Assembly: GCF_005771405.1 (NCBI RefSeq)
Contig: NZ_VAUA01000005.1
Span: forward strand, 186,001-250,000
Reading direction: 5' to 3'
DNA: 64,000 bases
DNA from: Parasedimentitalea maritima
Lineage (GTDB): Bacteria > Pseudomonadota > Alphaproteobacteria > Rhodobacterales > Rhodobacteraceae
Shown: piece after piece, positions 45,616-53,384 of the stretch
Position numbering within the stretch: the first letter of the stretch is position 1
Layout: each line of letters opens with the position of its first letter
Made by a program: the position numbers and the translations under genes
The notes under the pieces: model-generated
Databases searched by the model: none
What the model saw: the letters and a program-made list of their open reading frames with translations, nothing else
Told to the model about the DNA's origin: nothing

Positions 45616-46596
45616 TTAGAGGGCGTATTGCCAGGGTGCCGCCTGATAGCGGTATGCATCGCCGTCACGATGTACGCGACCAAGGCCGGGGAAATCGATG
45701 TGTGCGCCGGTGACGAGCAAGTTGTCGGCTGCGGCGCGATCCATCAGTTTTCGCCGCGTCTGGGCGGTCTGAACTGGGTCCATATCGTAGACAATGGTCA
45801 TATCGGGGTGGGTGAATTGCAGGCCAGTCATGTGAATGACATCCCCCCAGAACAGGAGCGATTCATCACCAGAGTTCAGCATGTACCCGGTGTGACCCGG
45901 CGTGTGGCCCGGCAATGCCAATGACGTAAAGCCCGCAGCAACCTCGCCCTCGCCTTCGATCAGCTTTAGCCGGTTGCGGTATGGCGATGTCGTGTTGCGC
46001 GCCATGTGAAAGAACGGCTTGTTGCCATCGGGTACTCCGGCAAGGATGCTGTCGTCATACCAGAAATCCCACTCGGTTTTGGACACCGCCAGTTCGGCAT
46101 TTTCAAACACGGCTTTGCCCTCGCCATTAACCAGCCCGCCGCTGTGATCGGGATGGATATGGGTTAGCAGTACGGTGTCAACGTCACTTGGCTGCACACC
46201 AACCGCCGCAAGCCCGGACTCTAGTTTGCCCAGTGTCGGCCCCATCAACTGAGCCGTTCCAGCATCAATCAACGTCAGCCGACCGCCCGAATTGACCAGG
46301 TAGCCGTTCACCGGTATTCGCAGAGAACCATTCACCATTGGCTGCATATTCTTAACCATAGCCTCTGCGGCCTTAGCTTCGTCAAGATCATTAATAAGCT
46401 CAGTCCCGAAATCTAGGTGCCCATCCAAAAGGGCTGTGACCTCGGCGTCGCCTACGGTGAAACGGTAGATGCCTGGCACCTGTTGGCCTACTTTAGGCGC
46501 AGAGGCACTTGCCAGATTGGCGGTCGCAGGAACAATGGCAGCAGCAGCGGGAAGAGCAGCGGCGCCTTGTAAAAAATGTCGGCGGTTGATTGTCAT
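45616..46596 (-). CDS. Tat-exported metallo-beta-lactamase-fold hydrolase
   Basis: The 326-residue protein starts with a twin-arginine signal (NRRHFLQGAAALPAAAAIV) with likely cleavage near residues 30-36, so it folds in the cytoplasm with its metals and is exported. The MBL zinc motif HxHxDH is LTHIHPDHSGG, with further ligands at LPGHTPGHTGY and LFWGDVIHM. The substrate is unknown, perhaps a lactone or a sulfatase-like ester. It is divergent from a LysR regulator, which may control it. Confidence 0.9.
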   Translation of the reverse strand: MTINRRHFLQGAAALPAAAAIVPATANLASASAPKVGQQVPGIYRFTVGDAEVTALLDGHLDFGTELINDLDEAKAAEAMVKNMQPMVNGSLRIPVNGYLVNSGGRLTLIDAGTAQLMGPTLGKLESGLAAVGVQPSDVDTVLLTHIHPDHSGGLVNGEGKAVFENAELAVSKTEWDFWYDDSILAGVPDGNKPFFHMARNTTSPYRNRLKLIEGEGEVAAGFTSLALPGHTPGHTGYMLNSGDESLLFWGDVIHMTGLQFTHPDMTIVYDMDPVQTAQTRRKLMDRAAADNLLVTGAHIDFPGLGRVHRDGDAYRYQAAPWQYAL

Positions 46597-46714
46597 AATA
46601 GGCTCCAATACCTAGGTCGTGATCATCGTCGTGACGCAGAGGTAGTCAGCCATCAGGCCAGCCAACAGTCACGGATTGGCGATACCGGGTATTAGCAACG
46701 CTTATAGGGGCAAC

Positions 46715-47650
46715 ATGGATCGTCTTGGATTACTGGAAACCTTTGCCTGCGCAGTGGACGAAGGCAGTTTGAACCGCACCGCCAAGCGGCTTGGGATAAC
46801 CCAGTCGGCTGTCAGCCAGCAGATCAAGCAGCTGGAAACCCTGTTTGGCGAACAGCTGCTGCATCGCACATCCAAAGGGGTTCAGACCACGCGAGCTGGT
46901 GAGTTGGTTGTGGGACATGCGCGGTCGATCCAATCGGGATTTGAGATCTTGCAGACCGAACTGACCGATATGAAAGAAACGGTTTCGGGCACCTTTCGCC
47001 TCAGTGTCAGTAACATTCTGGGGCGTGCGATTGTTGGCCCGATGCTGATTGATCTGGGCACCCCCTACCCCGACCTGAACATCGTGATGAAGCTGGAGGA
47101 CCGGCTGGTTGACGTGGTGCGCGAGGGCTATGACCTAGCCATTCGATCGGGGCGCTTGGGCGACACCGATGGCTTTGGTCGCAAGATCGCGGCGCTGAAA
47201 ACGGTGCTGTTTGCCAACCCCGCCTATCTGGACAAGGTCGGCCGCCCCGAAACGATTGAAGATCTGATGCGTCTGAAAATGGTTCAGCACAATGAAGACC
47301 AGACCCAGGGGTTCATTCCGATCATCAAGGATGGCAAGGAAATCCAGGCCCCTGTTCGTGGCGGGTTTACGGCTGATGATCCGGACTTGATCCTGCAGGC
47401 GGTGAACAATTGCACCGGTTTTGCCCGTGCGCCTCGGTTCATGATAGCCGTGGAATTGGCCAATGGAACCTATGAGCAGGTGCTGCCAGCCTATTCCAAT
47501 CCCGATAAACCCGTTTTTGCCGTCTACCCCACCCGCCACGCAGCGGGCCGAGGCCACGACATCATTCTGCAAGGTGTGGTTGACAGGCTGGAGGCGATTC
47601 AGGCGGAATTTCAGCAGGTTCACCCACGCCCCTATGCAATCACCGCTTGA
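46715..47650 (+). CDS. LysR family transcriptional regulator
   Basis: The 311-residue regulator has an N-terminal winged helix-turn-helix with LNRTAKRLGITQSAVSQQIKQL, and a periplasmic-binding-like effector domain from about residue 95. The start at 46715 has an AGGGG site six bases upstream; the frame to 46676 would add 13 residues. It is divergent from the Tat-exported MBL hydrolase, a typical arrangement for target control. The effector is unknown. Confidence 0.92.
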   Translation: MDRLGLLETFACAVDEGSLNRTAKRLGITQSAVSQQIKQLETLFGEQLLHRTSKGVQTTRAGELVVGHARSIQSGFEILQTELTDMKETVSGTFRLSVSNILGRAIVGPMLIDLGTPYPDLNIVMKLEDRLVDVVREGYDLAIRSGRLGDTDGFGRKIAALKTVLFANPAYLDKVGRPETIEDLMRLKMVQHNEDQTQGFIPIIKDGKEIQAPVRGGFTADDPDLILQAVNNCTGFARAPRFMIAVELANGTYEQVLPAYSNPDKPVFAVYPTRHAAGRGHDIILQGVVDRLEAIQAEFQQVHPRPYAITA

Positions 47651-47686
47651 CCTGCTGCGCAGCATTGCATAACCACCAGAAACGGC

Positions 47687-47763
47687 GGGCCTGTAGCTCA
47701 ATTGGTTAGAGCAGAGCGCTCATAACGCTTTGGTTGCGGGTTCAAGTCCTGCCGGGCCTACCA
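47687..47763 (+). tRNA. tRNA with CAT anticodon (elongator Met or Ile2)
   Basis: The 77-nt gene folds as a cloverleaf. The acceptor GGGCCTG pairs with CGGGCCT including two G-U pairs, the D-arm is GCTC/GAGC, the anticodon loop is CTCATAA, the T-arm GCGGG/CCTGC, and CCA is encoded. Anticodon CAT fits elongator methionine or isoleucine tRNA read by lysidine at C34. The two cannot be told apart with certainty here. Confidence 0.93.
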
Positions 47764-48244
47764 AATTTCCGCCTGAGCCTTTGATTTCAAGCGAGACATC
47801 TTGCGCGACGCCAAGAAAATTACAAATTATTTCAACGTGTTAAAAAGCCTTAAACTCTGTAGCTTTTGCGTCTCCACCTGAAAATACCTCCCCCTTTCTT
47901 CGCCAAATCTACGAACAATCCATGTTCCATGCTATAGAGCGAAACTATGATCACGAAGTAGGTTCGACGCAGCCTCATAGAGCTATGAGGCTGCGCCAAC
48001 AAAACTACGGACAAGCATATCTGAATCAACCAAATCGTTCTGGCCCCAAACTACAACCCAGTGATCAAAGTGTCTTATGCCTGATTCGCTTTCCTTAGCT
48101 GACTCGGTAGTGATGGGCTTTACTGCCCCGTTAGGAATCCTGAGCAAATAAGGGGCGCGTAAGGGGGAATTTTTCTTTTTTTGAAGCAAATCTATATTTG
48201 TGCTACACCTACGATATGCAATTACTCCTTTGACAAGGGTGACT
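47764..48244. other. Intergenic stretch with a long hairpin
   Basis: No supported gene lies here. An 11-bp perfect inverted repeat, GCAGCCTCATA/TATGAGGCTGC, is at 47969-47994 with a four-base loop and no T-run on either strand. A minus-strand frame over 47983-48252 has no ribosome binding site, ends inside that hairpin, and was rejected as a gene. Confidence 0.5.
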
Positions 48245-48415
48245 ATGTTCATTCAACACCTCCAAAACTGGAAAGACCTGCGCTCGGAGCGTCGAGCAAT
48301 GCAAACGCCAGTGAAAAAAACGAAAGCATCGAAACCAGCTGGCTGGTGGGTACTTTGGGCCGCGCTCGGGGGAGTCCTATTTTGGGGATCGGTTTTGTAC
48401 TGGTTATTGACGTAA
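48245..48415 (+). CDS. Small membrane protein, hypothetical
   Basis: The 56-residue protein starts at the ATG at 48245, preceded by AAGGGTG at a good distance. A basic middle (PVKKTKASKP) is followed by one transmembrane helix, AGWWVLWAALGGVLFWGSVL, near the C-terminus, with a topology that fits an inner-membrane protein whose N-terminus is cytosolic. No family is recognised. It is a real candidate but too short to be certain. Confidence 0.55.
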   Translation: MFIQHLQNWKDLRSERRAMQTPVKKTKASKPAGWWVLWAALGGVLFWGSVLYWLLT

Positions 48416-48744
48416 TTAAATAACTCGAAGGTGGCGGTTCAAATATTCTATAAGAACAGCCCCTCCTGACAAACACGTAAACCAGCCCAAAGATTGTAAT
48501 GCTGCCAAACCGCAATATTTGCAAAGGGTGGTTGTTGTCATTCCCATGGACCAATCCCACACCAAATTAGGATGCAGCGAATTCCCTAGCTCCGCTCGTT
48601 TGTTTTGATCCATTGGAGCTGTTCAAAGCACATGTATCATTCGACTAACGTAGCGATCGCAGCAAACCTGTCAGACTGTTCGAGGCCATCTCCAGGCGCC
48701 AAAATGCTCTCTTGTATTGAGTTGTTTCCCGAACTGCCAAAAGT
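48416..48744. other. Intergenic stretch without a convincing gene
   Basis: A minus-strand frame at 48416-48613 could encode a small protein with one hydrophobic segment, and it ends at the very base after the small plus-strand gene. It lacks a ribosome binding site and homology, so I do not call it. No terminator, repeat or RNA gene is visible. Confidence 0.4.
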
Positions 48745-49086
48745 TTAAAACACTTCAACTAGGTCTGAAAGTAACCGGAATTCACAACATACTCTGTCTC
48801 TGAGTGACCGGGTTGTCACAGTCGCGAGACCATCTTTAATTTTGTCCCGCAAATTGGAGAACTCCACCATTTCAGGTGAATGGTAGAACTCCGATACAGC
48901 GACAAAGGTCTCGAACTTGTAGACCACCATATTGGAATGGATCGAATTGCCCTTTAGTGGTTCGATCCGGCAGGAGACTAACAATTCATCGCCATATTTT
49001 TCAACTATGGGAAGAGACAATGGGCCAAGCTCGCCAACACGCGATCCGTCGATGTTATTATAGTGATGCAGAACATATCCGGCTAT
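48745..49086 (-). CDS. DUF1330-like protein whose normal start codon is missing beside an IS scar
   Basis: The reading frame encodes a DUF1330/EthD-fold domain: AGYVLHHYNNIDGSRVGELG, the stretch IVEKYGDELLVSCRIEPLKG, and FVAVSEFYHSPEMVEF align with the family. The conserved N-terminal region is intact back to 49083, but no ATG, GTG or TTG lies near it; the codons there are ATA (49084-49086) and ATC, next to an AGGGGGG stretch, and the frame closes at 49099-49101. A TTG at 49020 is in frame, but would remove the conserved start. Either it uses a rare ATA start or it lost its start when the adjacent insertion sequence came in. Confidence 0.6.
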   Translation of the reverse strand: MAGYVLHHYNNIDGSRVGELGPLSLPIVEKYGDELLVSCRIEPLKGNSIHSNMVVYKFETFVAVSEFYHSPEMVEFSNLRDKIKDGLATVTTRSLRDRVCCEFRLLSDLVEVF

Positions 49087-49101
49087 GTTGATGCCCCCCT
49101 A

Positions 49102-49761
49102 AGTCTTTGGACATTCAATGCTGCCCGACTATGGGCTGAAACTCCTGGACGATTACAGCCGCTACATCATCTCGTGGAAACTCTGCACCAATATGAGGAC
49201 TGAAGATGTGACCGATACGTTGGATCTCGCGTTGCAGGCGTCAGGATGTGATCAGATCCACGTCGTTCATAAGCCACGCCTGCTTAGCCCCTCTCGGGAT
49301 CATGCTGCGCATGACCCTGCCGGGCAATGGATAACGGATCCAGCTACGTCTCGGGCGATCTGGCTGAGTGGTTGCAGGACAAGGGCATGAAGCACTCACG
49401 CGGAGCGCCGTATCACCCTCAGACACAGGGCAAGATCGAACGTTGGCATCAAACCTTGAAGAACCGCATCCTGCTGGAAAACTACTTCCTACCCGGTGAT
49501 CTCGAAGCCCAGATCGAAGCCTTCGTCGACCACTATAACCACCAGCGCTACCATGAGAGCCTGAACAACGTCACACCTGCCGACGTCTACTTCGGACGGG
49601 ACAAAGCCATTCTACAACAACGAGAAAGGATTAAACGAAAGACCCTCGAAGCGCGCCGCTTACATCACAGGCAACGCGCCGCATAATCAAACCAACCAGA
49701 TGAGCCAAACTCTCACTTAGTTTAGGCCACTTTTGGAACCAGAAACTCTGCCGACGCACAA
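49102..49761 (+). mobile_element. Decayed IS3-family insertion sequence remnant
   Basis: The segment carries the second half of an IS3-type transposase in two frames, then an end-like sequence (TTTAGGCCACTTTTGG near 49720-49735) and a last stretch to about 49761. The 5' half of the element, including the first catalytic Asp region and orfA, is gone. The left edge is set by the end of the DUF1330-like frame; the right edge is approximate. It is not mobile on its own. Confidence 0.75.
49118..49686 (+). pseudogene. IS3-family transposase orfB remnant (truncated and frameshifted)
   Basis: The frame resumes at LLDDYSRYIISWKLCTNMR and continues to HVVHKPRLLS, ending at 49288. It resumes in another frame at DNGSSYVSGDLAEWLQDKG from 49330 onward. 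From that Asp to the Glu of QGKIERWHQTLK there are 35 intervening residues, the exact D(35)E spacing of the rve integrase core. A 41-base insertion between 49289 and 49329 breaks the frame, and the N-terminal part with the first catalytic Asp is lost. The C-terminal stretch runs to the stop at 49686. It is a dead transposase. Confidence 0.85.
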
Positions 49762-49929
49762 TGCCGTTATCCGACATTACCGGAATGAATCCAGATAACC
49801 GCTCTCTGCTGGTTATTGATTGTCTCTTAAATCAAGTATCTTATTGCCACCGGTTCTTCTGTTGGCCTAACCTTTCGGCCAGGCCCCTGTACATGGGACT
49901 TTCAGTGCACAGGCTATTAACGACTGCCA

Positions 49930-49945
49930 AAAAGTGGCCACTTTT
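49930..49945. other. Perfect 16-bp palindrome
   Basis: AAAAGTGGCCACTTTT is a perfect palindrome 31 bp upstream of a small gene. Its GGCCACTTTT half also occurs at the right end of the IS remnant, so it may be an operator or the scar of two IS ends. Confidence 0.5.
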
Positions 49946-49975
49946 AGATGCCAGTCTAAAACCGGAGCGAACCAG

Positions 49976-50236
49976 ATGAATCTTGAAAAACTATCAAATC
50001 GCGTCACCCAAGAACTGGAAGCAGCCCTTGCCGCTGACCTTCCTGAGGCGGAGCGGGAAGAAATTTTGGACATCGTCCGACGAGCTATGCTTGACTCTGC
50101 ACAACGCACACATCGCGAGATGAAAGAAACCGCGGTCGTTTGTTGCGGCCCAGAAGCAGACCTTGCTCACAAGATCCAGGAACAAATGGAACAAAAGCGC
50201 AGTATGCTGGTCGCGAACCTGATGGCTATGCGGTGA
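49976..50236 (+). CDS. Small hypothetical protein
   Basis: This 86-residue protein is mostly helical and charged, beginning NLEKLSNRVTQELEAALAAD and ending KRSMLVANLMAMR. It has two adjacent cysteines in VVCCGPEAD. The ATG at 49976 has GGAGCG upstream; the frame to 49934 adds 14 unsupported residues. No family is recognised. It sits just after the IS scar and the palindrome, which could be its promoter region. Confidence 0.6.
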   Translation: MNLEKLSNRVTQELEAALAADLPEAEREEILDIVRRAMLDSAQRTHREMKETAVVCCGPEADLAHKIQEQMEQKRSMLVANLMAMR

Positions 50237-50423
50237 CCCTACAGCAATGTAGCCATCCATAGACCTGCAATACTCACAGTTTCCATCATTGACGGAACAG
50301 ATATCCATTTCCTTCACAACGTCGAAATTAAGCGCGGGCCCGACGTCCTTCAGACAAATGGCCCTGAACATCTGTTGTGTTGTCTAGCCAAGCCATCCTC
50401 TTCCCTGGTTGGACAAGATCGGG

Positions 50424-50945
50424 TTAATCGCGCGCATCCAGATCTGACAGGGTATATCGCTGTTTGACCGGCCCCCATTGGCCGGGCACGAAATCCGGAT
50501 CGGAAGGCAGGCAATCTAGGCCACACAGCTGGCGCGCGGTTCCCGATTGCCCATCAATAAACCACAACCGCCCACCCGGAGTTGCGACATATCCGTCCAG
50601 CCCCTCTTCCATATCGGCAATCACATCACTGGCGGAAGGCACTTCGCTGTCGGCGTCCTCGTCAAACCCTGCATGAGTGTGATAGCTGGCAATCAGCTCT
50701 ATCGCACCGCGGGGATCTCTTGGCAGACAGGAATCACGCCGTCCTTTACGCGCTGCCGAAGCGATAAGCCCCCCCGCTTCCGTCAGTCCAATAATACCGC
50801 AATATTCCCGATTTGCCGCTATCGAACTGGCTTGAAGGCCAGCCAAAACTTTGCGGGCAAAAGCCTGTTCTGAACGCGATTGCGCTGGTGACCAACTGGG
50901 TACCATCACGGTTAGAAACATAGCCGCGATCAAATTAACCAACAT
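50424..50945 (-). CDS. DUF4329 domain protein, secreted
   Basis: The 173-residue protein begins with a signal peptide (MLVNLIAAMFLTVMVPSWSP) with likely cleavage after PAQS. The conserved middle, ELIASYHTHAGFDEDAD and DGYVATPGGRLWFID, matches DUF4329, a JAB/MPN-like fold with a HTH zinc-type motif. The start at 50945 is chosen because the longer frame to 50993 begins with TTG and would delay the signal peptide. Members have a possible peptidase role, but none is shown. Confidence 0.75.
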   Translation of the reverse strand: MLVNLIAAMFLTVMVPSWSPAQSRSEQAFARKVLAGLQASSIAANREYCGIIGLTEAGGLIASAARKGRRDSCLPRDPRGAIELIASYHTHAGFDEDADSEVPSASDVIADMEEGLDGYVATPGGRLWFIDGQSGTARQLCGLDCLPSDPDFVPGQWGPVKQRYTLSDLDARD

Positions 50946-51261
50946 TCTGCCGCAGGAGGTCTTCTTTGCGGGTATAGAACAATTTCGGGGCAAGCGAGCG
51001 ATCCTTTTTGTTTGCGAATTAAATTTTCAATATTCACGCAAAAGCAAAATGTGCGCTTTTGCCCCAATTCCAACATTCGCCCACCAACAGCTGCCATGCG
51101 CACCGAACAATCATTCACTATTCCTGATTGGAATGTTCTATTTGCATATCAGCGAAGGCTGTTGAGCGTGGACAGATTGATCAATTGAGTAGAGCTTATA
51201 CACCAACTCCACACCGATCTTTGTCTGATGCAGATTACGCGGGTCTGCATCAGATTGCCTT
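50946..51261. other. Intergenic stretch with a hairpin at its end
   Basis: No gene is supported. At 51224-51254 an 11-bp inverted repeat, TCTGATGCAGA and TCTGCATCAGA with a nine-base loop, lies just after the stop of the Pro-rich gene on the minus strand. It has no clear T-run and may be a weak terminator. Confidence 0.5.
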
Positions 51262-52470
51262 TTAGTTTTGCGACTCTTCAACCGGAGGGCTTTCACCGTC
51301 GGTTGGAACCGCGTCCTGATCACCGGGTGTTGTGCTATCCGGTTGGGTTTCAGGTGCTGCGGAAGGTTCTTCAGCATCGTTCGGTGATGTTTCTGACAAA
51401 CCCTGTTCCACCGGAGGAGCAGCACTTTCTGCAGAACCAGGTACATCATATCCGAGCAATTGAGCTGTTGGGGGATCGATCAAACCGGTCGATTCAAGCC
51501 CATTGTCATACTGCAACCACATGACAGCGGTTTCAGTACCACCGCCAAAGACACCATCAACGCCGCCAACATCGTAGCCAGCGCCAACCAGACGGTTTTG
51601 CAGTTCACGGACCGTATCGCCACGTGTCAGTGGATCAGTCAGACCCATGCCAACAACAGATTGGGGTGCCCCCTCCTCTGCTGGCGGATCCGAAACAATC
51701 TCATAGACCTTTTCGTCCTCATAAAAGGTCGAACGATACAGGACCCCATCACACAGATATAACGTTTCGCCGTTTTCTGTGACCTTCTGGCACTCCTGAT
51801 CGGAAGGCAACGAGGTTGTATAGACCAGCGTCGACCCAACAATGGCCGCAGTAAAGAACCACCCCCAACCCGGATTATAATGATAAGGGCCGTAGTGGTA
51901 ATGTGGCGGACGGTGATATGGAGGCGGATAATAAGGTGGACGATAGGCTGGTGGACGATACCCTGGCGGACGGTATCCGGGTGGACGCCCCCCGATTGGC
52001 GGACGGGTTCCAGGTGGACGTGTTCCAGGAGGACGGTGGCCAGGCGGCCGGGCACCAGGAGGGCGTGACCCCGGGGGACGTGCACCTGGGGGACGAACAC
52101 CAGCCGATGGACGGGTGGAAGGTCGTTGTCCTGCAGATGGCCTGCTGGGCGCAACTACAGGGGGTTTCGCTGGCCTAGTCGAAGGCTGCGTAGAAGGACG
52201 TGTACCTGTTGAAGGCCGGGTACCCGTAGAGGGCCGTGTACGCGGAGACGGGCGCGTGCCAGCAGATGGACGGGTTCGCGCACCGGAAGGCCGTGTTCTA
52301 GGAGCCGCCGAAAACCCGCCGCGGCTACCGCCAGATGGTCGGGCCCTACCACCGCCGCCCCGATTTCTGGCATCAGCTGCATCTGTGCTGGGGGACAATC
52401 GCATCACACTCTCTGGGGATGTCCCAACTGACAGCGCGAAAATAAGAAATCCTAGAAAAAACTGTCGCAT
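51262..52470 (-). CDS. Pro/Arg-repeat envelope protein with DUF6515-like and peptidoglycan-binding domains
   Basis: The 402-residue protein has a signal sequence (residues 1-20), a low-complexity region of RPS/TRPS repeats and RPPG repeats over residues 40-190, a Tyr/Pro/His-rich part YRPPAYRPPYYPPPYHRP, a hydrophobic segment, a DUF6515-like region with LCDGVLYRSTFYEDEKVYEI, and a C-terminal peptidoglycan-binding domain with TRGDTVRELQNRLVGAGYDV near residues 290-345. The tail is acidic and disordered. It is likely to span or tether the cell wall. The stop shares one base with the start of the next coding unit; upstream DUF2092 overlaps it by one base. Confidence 0.8.
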   Translation of the reverse strand: MRQFFLGFLIFALSVGTSPESVMRLSPSTDAADARNRGGGGRARPSGGSRGGFSAAPRTRPSGARTRPSAGTRPSPRTRPSTGTRPSTGTRPSTQPSTRPAKPPVVAPSRPSAGQRPSTRPSAGVRPPGARPPGSRPPGARPPGHRPPGTRPPGTRPPIGGRPPGYRPPGYRPPAYRPPYYPPPYHRPPHYHYGPYHYNPGWGWFFTAAIVGSTLVYTTSLPSDQECQKVTENGETLYLCDGVLYRSTFYEDEKVYEIVSDPPAEEGAPQSVVGMGLTDPLTRGDTVRELQNRLVGAGYDVGGVDGVFGGGTETAVMWLQYDNGLESTGLIDPPTAQLLGYDVPGSAESAAPPVEQGLSETSPNDAEEPSAAPETQPDSTTPGDQDAVPTDGESPPVEESQN

Positions 52471-53315
52471 CAGTTACCCGCCCCCAAAATGTTGACGTCC
52501 GCTGGCTGAGGCCAGGCCATTTGCTCAGCCTCATCGTCAGGTACATAGGTAAAGACGCTGTCTGGAAAGTCGGGGTCAAAATCCCAATTGGTGAAGTAGG
52601 CGCGATATTGAGGCCAACCCTGCGTATAGGGGGCTGTACCAACGATCATCATCAACTCTGGCTTCGCAGCTTCGGTAGAAATCCAGATTTGCCAGTCCGC
52701 ATCATAATCTGAAAAGGCCAAGTGATGAGCCTGACGGCCAGCAATCCGGGTCGTGCCTAAATACGCTGCTGAAGTCGCCCGATCTAACAGCTCCGCATTT
52801 GGAGATGCGCTCATCACCTGCCAGATAGGCAGTCGCAGGTCATATGCCTCTGACGCCCGATCTGCCAAAGCATCAAAATCACCGACAAATTCAGTGGATA
52901 CATAGGCATTTTCTTCAACGTCATAAATTTGAAACTGTGTACCGTCAAAAAAATACTCACGCGTGTCTTCGCCAAATTCGCTATTGCCGTAGAAACCAAC
53001 GCCACGCTGCAACAGGTTGGAGCCACTGCGCATGTAGGTGATCTTTTCACGGCCATCAGCCACCACATCAAATGAAACAAACCAGTCTACAGATAAGATC
53101 TCCTGGGCAGCCAAATATTCAGTTGCAGATGTCACAATCTCCACAGCGCGCAGATCCATTGTAGGAGGATCGCCGTCCGCTTGTGCCACTGCCGGAGAAG
53201 CCCCGGCAAAGGTCACCAAAACAGTACTAATTTTCAGCAGCTGGCTTTTCCACAAGGAAATTGCCAAGGGTGTTTTTGGGGAAAATCCTGAATAAATCAT
53301 ATCGTTAAGGTACAA
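52470..53315 (-). CDS. DUF2092 family secreted protein
   Basis: The 281-residue protein has an N-terminal signal (LLKISTVLVTFAGASPAVAQ) and matches DUF2092, a beta-sheet domain related to lipoprotein-localisation factors. Typical segments are MRSGSNLLQRGVGFYG and REYFFDGTQFQIYD. The start at 53315 could be five residues later (ATG at 53300). Its stop overlaps the start of the Pro-rich envelope protein by one base, so the two are coupled and probably act together in the envelope. Confidence 0.85.
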   Translation of the reverse strand: MYLNDMIYSGFSPKTPLAISLWKSQLLKISTVLVTFAGASPAVAQADGDPPTMDLRAVEIVTSATEYLAAQEILSVDWFVSFDVVADGREKITYMRSGSNLLQRGVGFYGNSEFGEDTREYFFDGTQFQIYDVEENAYVSTEFVGDFDALADRASEAYDLRLPIWQVMSASPNAELLDRATSAAYLGTTRIAGRQAHHLAFSDYDADWQIWISTEAAKPELMMIVGTAPYTQGWPQYRAYFTNWDFDPDFPDSVFTYVPDDEAEQMAWPQPADVNILGAGN

Positions 53316-53384
53316 CTGATAGTTACAATCACAAGAATTTTGTTGTCCTCAGCGCCATTTCGCTCATTTGCCCCAGTCGGTTAA

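Noticed and set aside
47983-48252. Minus-strand frame of 89 codons
   Set aside because: No ribosome binding site and no family match, and its end falls within the hairpin at 47969-47994.
48416-48613. Minus-strand frame of 65 codons with a hydrophobic stretch
   Set aside because: It has no ribosome binding site or homology and abuts the plus-strand small gene exactly at the stop; evidence is insufficient to call it.
51900-52350. Tandem-repeat region considered as a CRISPR array
   Set aside because: The repeats are in frame within a coding sequence and encode RPS and RPPG units, with no constant-length spacers.
51880-52495. Plus-strand frames of 62-126 codons opposite the Pro/Arg repeat
   Set aside because: They arise from the repeat region read backwards and have no start signal.
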